Of a stretch of 40,100 nt of DNA, positions 8,800-15,914 are shown one piece after another. The notes below the pieces were generated by a model. That model saw only the letters and a program-made list of their open reading frames with translations. It was not told the origin of the DNA and ran no database searches. Position 1 is the first letter of the stretch, and each line of letters starts with the position of its first letter. The position numbers were made by a program, and so were the translations under genes. The DNA comes from a bacterium. GTDB taxonomy: Bacteria; SZUA-79; Acidulodesulfobacterales; Acidulodesulfobacteraceae. The stretch lies in NCBI GenBank assembly GCA_021789605.1, contig JAJYJI010000010.1, positions 1-40,100 of the forward strand. The letters run 5' to 3'.

Positions 8800-9642
8800 A
8801 TGAAGATATACGCAATACTTCTTGCCGCGGGAACCGGTTCGCGCACGGGCGCTTCAATCCCTAAACAGCTCGTAAAAATTAAAGATAAGGAAATTTTGCT
8901 CCGCAGCCTCGAAATATTTACGAAATCAAAAATCGATTTCGACGGAATTATCGTAGCGGTTCCGCCGCCTTCCGTTTTTAATTTCGACTGGAGCGGTTTC
9001 TTCGGGAAAAACATTGGGGACGCCGAAATGAAAAAATTAGCCGTAATTACGGGAGGCGCGGAAAGACGGCATTCGACGGCCAACGCCGTAAAATATTTAG
9101 AAAATATCCTGCCTTCCTATGAAGCCGAAAACGCTGTCGTCTTTATACACGATTCCGCAAGGCCGTTCGTAAAAGACGAAGAACTGCGCATATTATTAGA
9201 CGAAACCGTTAAAAGCGGAGCCGCGTTTCTATGCGCCGCGGTTACGGAAACTATAAAAGAAATAGATTCCGGCGGCGGAGCGGAAGCGGGGCGGAACGGA
9301 CGAAAGCATAACGCCGTAAATAAAAACGTAAAAGAAACCCCCATTGAAATATCTGCGGAAACAGCCGCGCCTCTTAAACTTAAAACGCTTAAAAGGGAAA
9401 AGCTGATATCCGCAAAAACCCCTCAGGTTTTTAAATTTAAAATTCTGGAAAGCGCCGTCGAAAAGGCGGCAGAATTGAACTTTATATCGACGGACGACGT
9501 TTCTTTGGTCGAAAACATCGGTATTCCGGTCGTGCCGATACTCTCGACGGGTTTTAATATTAAAATAACGACGGCGCTAGATATAGAAATCGCGGAACTG
9601 TTTTGCGAAAGATTCGACGACCCCGACCCGGCAGCTTATTAA
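8800..9642 (+). CDS. ispD: 2-C-methyl-D-erythritol 4-phosphate cytidylyltransferase
   Basis: IspD joins CTP and methylerythritol 4-phosphate to give CDP-methylerythritol, the third step of the MEP pathway. The signature LAAGTGSRTGASIPKQL is at the N-terminus, with the usual Met of the RMG motif replaced by Thr. HDSARPFV is near residues 117-124, TETIKEID near 149-156 and AKTPQVF near 205-211. At 280 residues it is about 40 longer than typical. The excess is a Gly/Ala/Asn-rich insertion (about residues 157-191, bases 9268-9372) between the TIKE strand and the KTLKR strand, a position that is normally a short hairpin. The catalytic signatures flank the insertion intact, so activity is expected. 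It follows ispF by 54 AT-rich bases. Confidence 0.9.
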   Translation: MKIYAILLAAGTGSRTGASIPKQLVKIKDKEILLRSLEIFTKSKIDFDGIIVAVPPPSVFNFDWSGFFGKNIGDAEMKKLAVITGGAERRHSTANAVKYLENILPSYEAENAVVFIHDSARPFVKDEELRILLDETVKSGAAFLCAAVTETIKEIDSGGGAEAGRNGRKHNAVNKNVKETPIEISAETAAPLKLKTLKREKLISAKTPQVFKFKILESAVEKAAELNFISTDDVSLVENIGIPVVPILSTGFNIKITTALDIEIAELFCERFDDPDPAAY

Positions 9643-9736
9643 CCGCCGCAGACAGCCCTGCTGACGTTTCGCTGCCGCCTGCCTATATATAATTTATAAT
9701 TATATTATATAAAACATTGCGGCCTCGCTCGGTTCG

Positions 9737-9756
9737 ATTCGGCGCGCCGGCCGAAT
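9737..9756. terminator. GC-rich hairpin between convergent genes (weak terminator candidate)
   Basis: ATTCGGC at 9737-9743 pairs with GCCGAAT at 9750-9756 around a six-base loop. It lies between ispD (+) and the PIN/TRAM gene (-), which converge here, so a shared terminator is plausible. No T-run follows on either strand, so intrinsic termination is doubtful. A second GC-rich stretch lies at about 9643-9682 in the same gap. Confidence 0.3.
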
Positions 9757-9781
9757 TCTTAAAAAGCGTTGCGTCCAGTTA

Positions 9782-10873
9782 TTAATTGGCGGCCTGATTC
9801 GCCGCAATGCGCAAATGGCTTGCAGGCTGTTCTTTATCCGAATTTATTTTTGCGAATATTATCCTTCCGCTCGACGTTTGCAAAACGCTCGTGACTACGA
9901 CGTTAAGCTCTGAACCGACTAATTTCATGGCGTCTTCTACTACCACCATAGTCCCGTCGTCCATATATGCGATACCCTGGTTTTTTTCCCTGCCTTCTTT
10001 GGCGATTAATGCGGTCATTATTTCTCCGGGTAGCAGAATAGGCCTGAGTGCCCTAACGAGGTCGTTTATATTTAGCACGCTTATGTTCCTGACCTGCGCG
10101 ACTTTGTTCAGGTTAAAATCGTTGGTGATGATTTTTCCGTTTTTTTCCTTGGCAAACGCAATTAATTTCGCATCGACTTCTTTTATATTCGGGTAGTCGG
10201 CATCGGTAAATTCTATGCTTATGTTTTTGTCTTCCCTTAGTTCTTTCAATATATCCAAACCTCTCCTGCCTTTCACCCTTTTGAGGGGGTCCTGCGAATC
10301 TGCTATATGCTGAAGTTCATTGAGGACGAACGACGGTAAGACAAAAATTCCGTCGATAAATCCTGTTTTTGCTACGTCGAGTATCCGCCCGTCTATGAGA
10401 GAACTCGTATCGATTATTTTATAATTAAAGCATTCTTCGGCTCCGGAAGTTTTAACGGGCATTTCATTTAAATTGGGCTGCCTGACGCTTAACGCCCCGA
10501 AATCGTCGCTTACCCTTAAGCCTATAATAAGGCCGAGGTAGCCGGCCACAAAATTAACGAACGCATAAGTAATATATCCTAAATCTGAACCGGTAAAAAA
10601 TAATTTAAATAAGCCATGGGTAATATAATTAATTATAAAAAGGCCGATAAAAAGTCCTATTCCGCCGGATAAAACCTTTTTGGTGGAAATGGATTCCATA
10701 TTTTTTTCTACGGAAACGACGATAAAGCCTATGGTGAAACCGAACAGCAGCCCTACATAAGATAATAATTCGTTATGCCAGTATTCCTTCCCTATTAGAA
10801 AACCGAGGACGGCTGAAATCGAAACCAGCATAATCCTTATAAAAAATATCGATTTTTTATTAAAAATTTTCAT
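9782..10873 (-). CDS. PIN/TRAM domain membrane protein (YacL-like)
   Basis: This 363-residue protein has about four N-terminal membrane segments (roughly residues 10-28, 36-54, 70-88 and 102-122). A PIN nuclease-fold domain follows from about 152 to 270, and a C-terminal TRAM domain runs from about 290 to 345. Acidic residues expected for a PIN active site are seen in IDTSSLIDGR (Asp155, Asp161), in LNELQ and in ITNDFN. The same architecture occurs in Bacillus YacL and its relatives, which usually sit beside carD and the ispD/ispF genes, exactly as here. The family is thought to bind or cleave RNA at the membrane, but its role is not settled. It ends the leftward menaquinone/carD operon and follows carD by 87 bases. 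Confidence 0.85.
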   Translation of the reverse strand: MKIFNKKSIFFIRIMLVSISAVLGFLIGKEYWHNELLSYVGLLFGFTIGFIVVSVEKNMESISTKKVLSGGIGLFIGLFIINYITHGLFKLFFTGSDLGYITYAFVNFVAGYLGLIIGLRVSDDFGALSVRQPNLNEMPVKTSGAEECFNYKIIDTSSLIDGRILDVAKTGFIDGIFVLPSFVLNELQHIADSQDPLKRVKGRRGLDILKELREDKNISIEFTDADYPNIKEVDAKLIAFAKEKNGKIITNDFNLNKVAQVRNISVLNINDLVRALRPILLPGEIMTALIAKEGREKNQGIAYMDDGTMVVVEDAMKLVGSELNVVVTSVLQTSSGRIIFAKINSDKEQPASHLRIAANQAAN

Positions 10874-10960
10874 TGATAATATTCCGATTGATTTGTTTAT
10901 TTTGATTAAAATTAAGAATTAAATAAATAAAAAGACGGATAAATATTTTAAAAATTAGAT

Positions 10961-11503
10961 TTAATGCATTTGATTAGAAGGCTGTTCTGATTTTTGAATA
11001 AATATACTTTTTATTTTTTCTTCGACAAAAGTTTCAGGCCTGTTCATGACCGTAGAAATCTCTTTTATTATTAGATGCTTCGCTTTTTCGAACATCTTTT
11101 TTTCCGCAAAAGACAACTCTTTTTCTAATTTTAAAATATAAAGGTCCCTCAAAACCTCGGCGACCTCAAAAAGACAGGCGGAGCATAATTTTAAATTGTA
11201 GCCGTTGAACCTTTTATTCCAAGATTCCTTCCTGGCAAAAGGACTTTTAATGCACTTTTCTTCCAGCACGTCGAAAACCTTCTGTATTTCATTCTCCTTA
11301 ATTAAAAGGCGGAGTCCGACCTCCGTGGCGTTTTTTACCGGCACCATAATTTTTGCGCTGTTTTCCAGAACCCTGATATTGTAAAAAGACAACTCCGCCG
11401 AACCGATTTTCTGGACGGAAACAGACTCTACGATACAAACGCCGTATCCGGGATAAAATACGAATGAGTTAACTCTGAACTTCGTTTCGTTTAAGTTAAG
11501 CAT
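10961..11503 (-). CDS. carD: CarD family transcriptional regulator
   Basis: The 180-residue protein has an N-terminal CarD/CdnL/TRCF RNA polymerase-interacting domain (about residues 8-70), recognised by FVFYPGYGVCIVESV and FYNIRVLENSAKIMVPV. A helical C-terminal part with conserved W and R/K residues follows (ESWNKRFNGYNLK). CarD proteins bind the beta subunit of RNA polymerase and modulate open-complex formation at housekeeping promoters. A strong AAGGAGGT site lies seven bases before the ATG. It is 47 bases downstream of mqnE and probably shares its transcript. The pairing with the PIN/TRAM gene is conserved in many bacteria. Confidence 0.88.
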   Translation of the reverse strand: MLNLNETKFRVNSFVFYPGYGVCIVESVSVQKIGSAELSFYNIRVLENSAKIMVPVKNATEVGLRLLIKENEIQKVFDVLEEKCIKSPFARKESWNKRFNGYNLKLCSACLFEVAEVLRDLYILKLEKELSFAEKKMFEKAKHLIIKEISTVMNRPETFVEEKIKSIFIQKSEQPSNQMH

Positions 11504-11550
11504 AGTCTGACCTCCTTAATCTTATTGGATTGCTAGGTTAATGCTTTAAT

Positions 11551-12639
11551 TTAATTAAAGCATATATTATATAAAGTATCTCTTTCCGTAGGCAGCTTGC
11601 CGGTCTCTTCTATAATTTTTTTCACGTTTTTAACGCTGAGCCCGGCAGGATTGGTAGAGCCCGCATCGTGCGATATCTTTTCCTCGGTCAGAGTTCCGTC
11701 GAAATCGTCGGCTCCGAAAGACAGAGACACCTGCGCAAGATTAACGCCGAGGTTTACGAAAAATGTTTTTATATGTTTGAAATTATCTAGAAAAAGACGC
11801 GCGACGGCGAGCATTTTAAGGTCGTCGTATCCGGAGGTCAGCCCGGAATTTTTAACCGCGGTGTTTTTAGGCTGGAATGCAAACGGTATGAAAGATTTAA
11901 AGCCGCCGGATTCGTCCTGGGCAAGCCTTATAGAATCTAAATGCGCGACTCTGTCTTCATAGCTCTCTTTTACTCCGTACAGCATGGAAGCGTTAGAAGG
12001 GATACCGAGGCTGTGGGCTGTTTTATGAATATGAAGCCATCTTTCGCCGCTTATCTTTTGCGGACATAATTTTTTTCTTACGGCGGGGTTAAAAATTTCC
12101 GCTCCGCCGCCAGGAAGACTGTCCAAACCGGCTTGCTTTAAATCTAGCAAAACCTCTTTTTCAGGCCGGCCGGAAATATTAGATAAATAATCTATTTCTA
12201 CCGCTGTAAAAGCCTGAATCCTTAAGGACGGAAATTCATTTTTTATTTCGCGGAGCATGTCTGGATAAAAGCTGTAAGGAATCGAAGGATGAAGCCCTCC
12301 GACTATATGGGCTTCTTTAAAATTATTGGTTCTATAATTTGCCTTAATATATTCTATAATCTCGCGGATATTCATAGCGTATGCATCAGCTTCTTTTCCT
12401 TTTCTGTAAAAGGCGCAAAAGGCGCACCGGTTTATGCATATATTGGTATAGTTTATATGAATATTGACAATAAAATATACCCTGTTCCCGTTTATTTGAA
12501 AATTTTTAAAATCCGCAAGTTCGCCTATAGAAATCAGGTCCGGCGACTTAAATAAAAATAGAGCGTCTTCCGGCGTCAATCTTATATTATTATAAACTTT
12601 TTCTTTTATTAAATCAAAAGTTATATTTTTATTAATCAT
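11551..12639 (-). CDS. mqnE: Aminofutalosine synthase (radical SAM), menaquinone biosynthesis
   Basis: The protein is a radical SAM enzyme with the iron-sulfur cluster motif CINRCAFC (CX3CX2C). HIVGGLHPSIPYSFY and IQAFTAVEIDYL are characteristic of MqnE, which builds aminofutalosine from 3-[(1-carboxyvinyl)oxy]benzoate and SAM. A related MqnC or F420-type enzyme is less likely given these motifs. The longest reading frame begins at 12663, but the ATG at 12639 is chosen because GGAG lies five bases upstream and it leaves only an eight-base overlap with the preceding ubiX stop. This gives 362 residues. It is third in transcription order after ubiD and ubiA once ubiX is counted with it, and together they cover early and late menaquinone steps. 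MqnA, MqnB, MqnC and MqnD are not in the window. Confidence 0.88.
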   Translation of the reverse strand: MINKNITFDLIKEKVYNNIRLTPEDALFLFKSPDLISIGELADFKNFQINGNRVYFIVNIHINYTNICINRCAFCAFYRKGKEADAYAMNIREIIEYIKANYRTNNFKEAHIVGGLHPSIPYSFYPDMLREIKNEFPSLRIQAFTAVEIDYLSNISGRPEKEVLLDLKQAGLDSLPGGGAEIFNPAVRKKLCPQKISGERWLHIHKTAHSLGIPSNASMLYGVKESYEDRVAHLDSIRLAQDESGGFKSFIPFAFQPKNTAVKNSGLTSGYDDLKMLAVARLFLDNFKHIKTFFVNLGVNLAQVSLSFGADDFDGTLTEEKISHDAGSTNPAGLSVKNVKKIIEETGKLPTERDTLYNICFN

Positions 12640-13288
12640 AACCGCTCCATCTTTTATAAGCATCGTTTTCTATGCCGAAGCAGTCTAAAATTTTGCCGGT
12701 AATAAAACCGACGATATCTTCGACGGTCTTAGGCTTGCCGTAAAAAGCCGGTACGGGAGGAAGTATTACCGCTCCCGACGCTGATAAAGAAAGCATATTT
12801 TTAAGGTGAATATCGCTAAGCGGGGTTTCTCTGGGACATACGATAAGTTTTTTTCTTTCTTTAAGCATAACGTCCGCCGCCCGTTCAATTAAGTTTCCGG
12901 AATTTCCGCCGGCGATTCTGGAAAGGCTGCCCATAGAGCATGGAATAACGGCCATGCCCATGACGTTTTTTGCCGAACCGCTTGCTATGCGCGATTCCAG
13001 AAAATCCTCGTCCAGAAATACAAAATTGTCGAAATATTCGCTCATTCTGAATTTATTTGCTATTTCGTCTTTAATCCGGACGTTAAAACCGTTTAAAGAC
13101 GCGCCTTCGTTTATATAGGCGTTATCGCAAAACATTCCGAGTTCATGTCTTATTACTTTAAAACCCGGCTTGGAAATTATTAGATAAACGAAAAAAGACC
13201 TGCCGAGCAACGCTTTAAGGAGGCTGAACCCGTATATCGACCCGGATGCGCCGGTTATAGCAATTATATAAGAAGGCTTTTCTTTCAT
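12632..13288 (-). CDS. ubiX: Flavin prenyltransferase UbiX (MqnM-like)
   Basis: UbiX makes prenylated FMN, the cofactor that UbiD decarboxylases need. The 218-residue protein starts with the flavodoxin-like nucleotide-binding motif IAITGASGSIYGFSLL and contains the conserved AVIPCSMGSLSRIAGGNS and CPRETPLSDIHLKNM segments of the family. Its neighbours ubiD and ubiA, plus mqnE, indicate that here it serves menaquinone rather than ubiquinone synthesis. No clear Shine-Dalgarno site precedes the ATG. It lies 43 bases after ubiA in transcription order and overlaps the start of mqnE by eight bases. Confidence 0.9.
   Translation of the reverse strand: MKEKPSYIIAITGASGSIYGFSLLKALLGRSFFVYLIISKPGFKVIRHELGMFCDNAYINEGASLNGFNVRIKDEIANKFRMSEYFDNFVFLDEDFLESRIASGSAKNVMGMAVIPCSMGSLSRIAGGNSGNLIERAADVMLKERKKLIVCPRETPLSDIHLKNMLSLSASGAVILPPVPAFYGKPKTVEDIVGFITGKILDCFGIENDAYKRWSGYD
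12645..12648 (-). promoter_or_regulatory. Ribosome binding site deciding the mqnE start
   Basis: On the minus strand GGAG lies five bases before the ATG at 12639, inside the last codons of ubiX. It favours the inner ATG over the ATG at 12663 and suggests coupling, since the ubiX stop overlaps the mqnE start (ATGATTAA). Confidence 0.6.
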
Positions 13289-13331
13289 TTTTAGCTTAGG
13301 CCGCCGCGTATTTGAACGCCGTATTTATAAA

Positions 13332-14225
13332 TTAGGACTTGAGATAAAAATTTGCGTATATGACGCTTGCAAATATAAAAATAAAAAAAGTCATAGAAAT
13401 ATAGCCGTTCATTGTAAAGAATGCCGTATCTATATTCTCTAAGCTTTTATAGACTAAAAAGTGCTCGTAGGCAAAAAAGATTATAACAAGGATTATCCCT
13501 ACGGCATATAAAAAATTCAGATTAAATAAAAAATAAAGGTAAATCAGGCAGGCTAAAGCAAGAAGATGTAATATTCTGGAAACTAATATCGCATTTTTTA
13601 TTCCAAATTTTGCAGGAACCGAAAAGAGCCCGTTTGCAACGTCAAAATCGTAATCCATTATAGCGTAAAGAACGTCGAATCCAGCACCCCAGAAAACCAC
13701 CGCTATTCCGAGAATTAAAATTTTAAAATCAAGGCTCCCCGTAACCGCAATCCATGTTCCTATGGGTCCCAGCGCCATGCTTATTCCAAGGACCAAATGC
13801 GAAAAAAAAGTAAACCTTTTTGTAAAAGAATAAAACGTAACGAAAACTATCACTAAAGGGGACAGGGCGAAGCATGTAAAATTTAGTTCGTAGGCGGCAA
13901 TTACGAGCGCGATATAAGAAACCGTACCGAAAATAATGCCGAATAAAACGGAAAGTTCGCCTTTAGGAAGGGTTCTTTCCATCGTCCTTTTATTTTTAGA
14001 GTCTATTTTTCTGTCAATTACGCGGTTAAAAGCCATCGCGCCGCTTCTTCCGGAAGCCATCGCAATAACGACCCATATTATTTTATAATAAAAGAACAGA
14101 GTCCAGAAAGATGCCGGATATTTATCGTAAAAAGCCAGAAGAAAAGCGCTTAAAGCAAACGGCAGAACGAAAATCGTATGGGAAAATTTGACTAATTCTA
14201 AAGTATTTTTTATTTTTTTTAACAT
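13332..14225 (-). CDS. ubiA: UbiA-family prenyltransferase (MqnP-like)
   Basis: This integral membrane enzyme attaches the polyprenyl chain to the aromatic acid of the quinone. Two aspartate-rich motifs are visible: NRVIDRKIDSKNKRT, and DVLYAIMDYDFDVANG followed by SVPAKFG. They are separated by hydrophobic helices, eight or nine in total. The reading frame extends to 14312, but that would overlap ubiD by 79 bases with a very basic extension. The ATG at 14225 gives 297 residues, starts eight bases after the ubiD stop and matches the usual family length, so it is preferred. In this context the substrate is probably the 6-carboxy-naphthol product of the futalosine route (the MqnP role); that is inference from neighbours. 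Confidence 0.9.
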   Translation of the reverse strand: MLKKIKNTLELVKFSHTIFVLPFALSAFLLAFYDKYPASFWTLFFYYKIIWVVIAMASGRSGAMAFNRVIDRKIDSKNKRTMERTLPKGELSVLFGIIFGTVSYIALVIAAYELNFTCFALSPLVIVFVTFYSFTKRFTFFSHLVLGISMALGPIGTWIAVTGSLDFKILILGIAVVFWGAGFDVLYAIMDYDFDVANGLFSVPAKFGIKNAILVSRILHLLALACLIYLYFLFNLNFLYAVGIILVIIFFAYEHFLVYKSLENIDTAFFTMNGYISMTFFIFIFASVIYANFYLKS

Positions 14226-14233
14226 TTTTAATT

Positions 14234-15682
14234 TTAGCCTAAACCGTATTCTTTCCACCTTTCGTCCACGAGTTTCTTTATATCGTCGGACATGACGATA
14301 TCGTCCGGCCATTTTCTTTTATAGCCTTCGGAAGCCCATTTTTTTGTGGCGTCTATTCCCATCTTCGAACCGTAATCAGGAATGTCCGATGCATGTTCGA
14401 GTACGTCTATCGGGCCTTCTACGAACGTTATATCCCTTTTTGGGTCGATATTATTGCATATCCTCCAGATAACCTCGCTTTTATCCTGAACGTTAACGTC
14501 TTCGTCCAATATTACGATTATTTTGGTAAACATCATAAGGCCGAGTCCCCATATTCCGTGCATAATTTTTTTTGCGTGTCCCGGATAGCTTTTTTTGATG
14601 CTTATAAACGCCAGGTCGTGGAATATTCCCTCGAACGGCAGATTCATATCGATAATTTCAGGAAATATTTTCTTTAAAGCGGGTAAGAAAAATCTTTCGG
14701 TAGCTTTTCCTATATAACAGTCTTCCATGGGAGGCTTGCCGACTATAGTGGCCGCATATATTGCATCTTTACGATGCGATATAAGAGTTGCGTGAAACAC
14801 CGGATAAAAATCCTCCAGAGAATAATATCCGGTATGGTCGCCGAAAGGTCCTTCGAGCCTGAAATCTTCATCCGGGTCTATATAGCCTTCCAGAACAAAT
14901 TCGGCATTCGCGGGAACATATATATCGTTTGTTTCGCATTTTACTAATTCCACCGCATCCCCCCTTAAGAACCCCGCAAATATCATTTCTTCGATATCGG
15001 GAGGAAGCGGGGCGGTAGCGGAATAAATGACGGCAGGGTCGGAACCTATAACGACGGAAACGGGTATTTTCTTGCCTGCTTCCTTATATTTCCTGAAATG
15101 CCTTGCCCCGTCCTTATGTATATGCCAGTGCATTCCGCATGAAGTATCTCCGTAAACCTGCATTCTGTACATTCCCACGTTTGTCGAGCCTTTCTCAGGG
15201 TCCTTGGTAAAAACAAGCGGAAGAGTAATAAACGGCCCTCCGTCCTGCGGCCACGTCTTTAATACCGGCAAAATATCCAAAAGGGGCGGCTTGTCTATTA
15301 TGACTTCTTTGCATCTGGCATGTTTAACTATTTTAGGCATATAATCGGCAAGTTTTTTAAGCTTGGAAAGGGATTTTATTTTTTCTAAAAAATTGGTCGG
15401 CATTTCCGGGTCTATTATTTCGGATATTCTTTTTGCGACGTCGTCGAGGCTGCCGACTTCAAAGGCCTTCAATATGCGCTTATTTGAACCGAACATATTA
15501 ATTAAAACCGGAAAATTGTAACCTTTGACGTTTTCGAAAAGCAGGGCCGGGCCTTCCCTTTTTACGGTTCTGTCTGCAATCTCGGCTATTTCGAGCATTC
15601 TGTCCACCGGAGCGCCGATTCTTATCAAATCGTTATTTGTTTCTAATGCGCGGACAAATTCGTGGAGGTCTTTATAAGGCAT
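14234..15682 (-). CDS. ubiD: UbiD family decarboxylase (MqnL-like)
   Basis: This 482-residue protein matches UbiD, the prenyl-FMN-dependent decarboxylase. The GMYRMQVYG and HWHIHKDGARHF segments and the EGPFGDHTGYYS motif with its glutamate are all present, and the length is typical. It is the first gene of the leftward ubiD-ubiA-ubiX-mqnE-carD run. It probably removes the carboxyl group from the prenylated or unprenylated naphthoate intermediate of futalosine-type menaquinone synthesis, with UbiX supplying the cofactor. An extended -10 promoter lies about 50 bases upstream. No Shine-Dalgarno site is seen before the ATG. Confidence 0.9.
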   Translation of the reverse strand: MPYKDLHEFVRALETNNDLIRIGAPVDRMLEIAEIADRTVKREGPALLFENVKGYNFPVLINMFGSNKRILKAFEVGSLDDVAKRISEIIDPEMPTNFLEKIKSLSKLKKLADYMPKIVKHARCKEVIIDKPPLLDILPVLKTWPQDGGPFITLPLVFTKDPEKGSTNVGMYRMQVYGDTSCGMHWHIHKDGARHFRKYKEAGKKIPVSVVIGSDPAVIYSATAPLPPDIEEMIFAGFLRGDAVELVKCETNDIYVPANAEFVLEGYIDPDEDFRLEGPFGDHTGYYSLEDFYPVFHATLISHRKDAIYAATIVGKPPMEDCYIGKATERFFLPALKKIFPEIIDMNLPFEGIFHDLAFISIKKSYPGHAKKIMHGIWGLGLMMFTKIIVILDEDVNVQDKSEVIWRICNNIDPKRDITFVEGPIDVLEHASDIPDYGSKMGIDATKKWASEGYKRKWPDDIVMSDDIKKLVDERWKEYGLG

Positions 15683-15734
15683 GTTTAAATTTTTTATAAT
15701 AATATAAATATAATATTAAATTATCATCTTATTT

Positions 15735-15743
15735 ATTATATCA
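15735..15743 (-). promoter_or_regulatory. Extended -10 promoter for ubiD
   Basis: The minus strand reads TGATATAAT, a perfect TGnTATAAT extended -10 element. The -35 region is weak (TTTTAT at 17 bases). The expected start near 15728 would give a leader of about 45 bases to the ubiD ATG. The surrounding DNA is very AT-rich, so chance matches are possible. Confidence 0.4.
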
Positions 15744-15795
15744 AAATTTATAGGAAAATAAAACGCCAAAAATCTTATGTCATTTTAATTTCCGC

Positions 15796-15854
15796 ATAAA
15801 TGCCCCTATAAATGCCGGAATTTCCCCGCGCCTTCCTTTTGCTCATTTTGCTCA
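15796..15854. repeat. Short direct repeats upstream of the ubiD promoter
   Basis: ATAAATGCC occurs at 15796-15804 and again at 15808-15816, a 12-base period. TTTTGCTCA is tandemly repeated at 15837-15845 and 15846-15854. They lie in the 232-base gap between the selB stop and ubiD, which otherwise shows only the ubiD promoter. Confidence 0.5.
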
Positions 15855-15914
15855 TTATTTATAAAGAATAAGCCGATTATAATTTATTTTATTGCCCGTT
15901 TACGCCTGATTCCG

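Noticed and set aside
9731-9740. GGTTCGATTC, identical to a tRNA T-loop signature
   Set aside because: No acceptor, D or anticodon arm can be built around it; the upstream DNA is AT-rich repeats, and the bases form part of a GC-rich patch instead.
14226-14312. Longer N-terminus for the UbiA prenyltransferase
   Set aside because: It would overlap ubiD by 79 bases with a very basic tail that does not resemble the family; the ATG at 14225 fits better.
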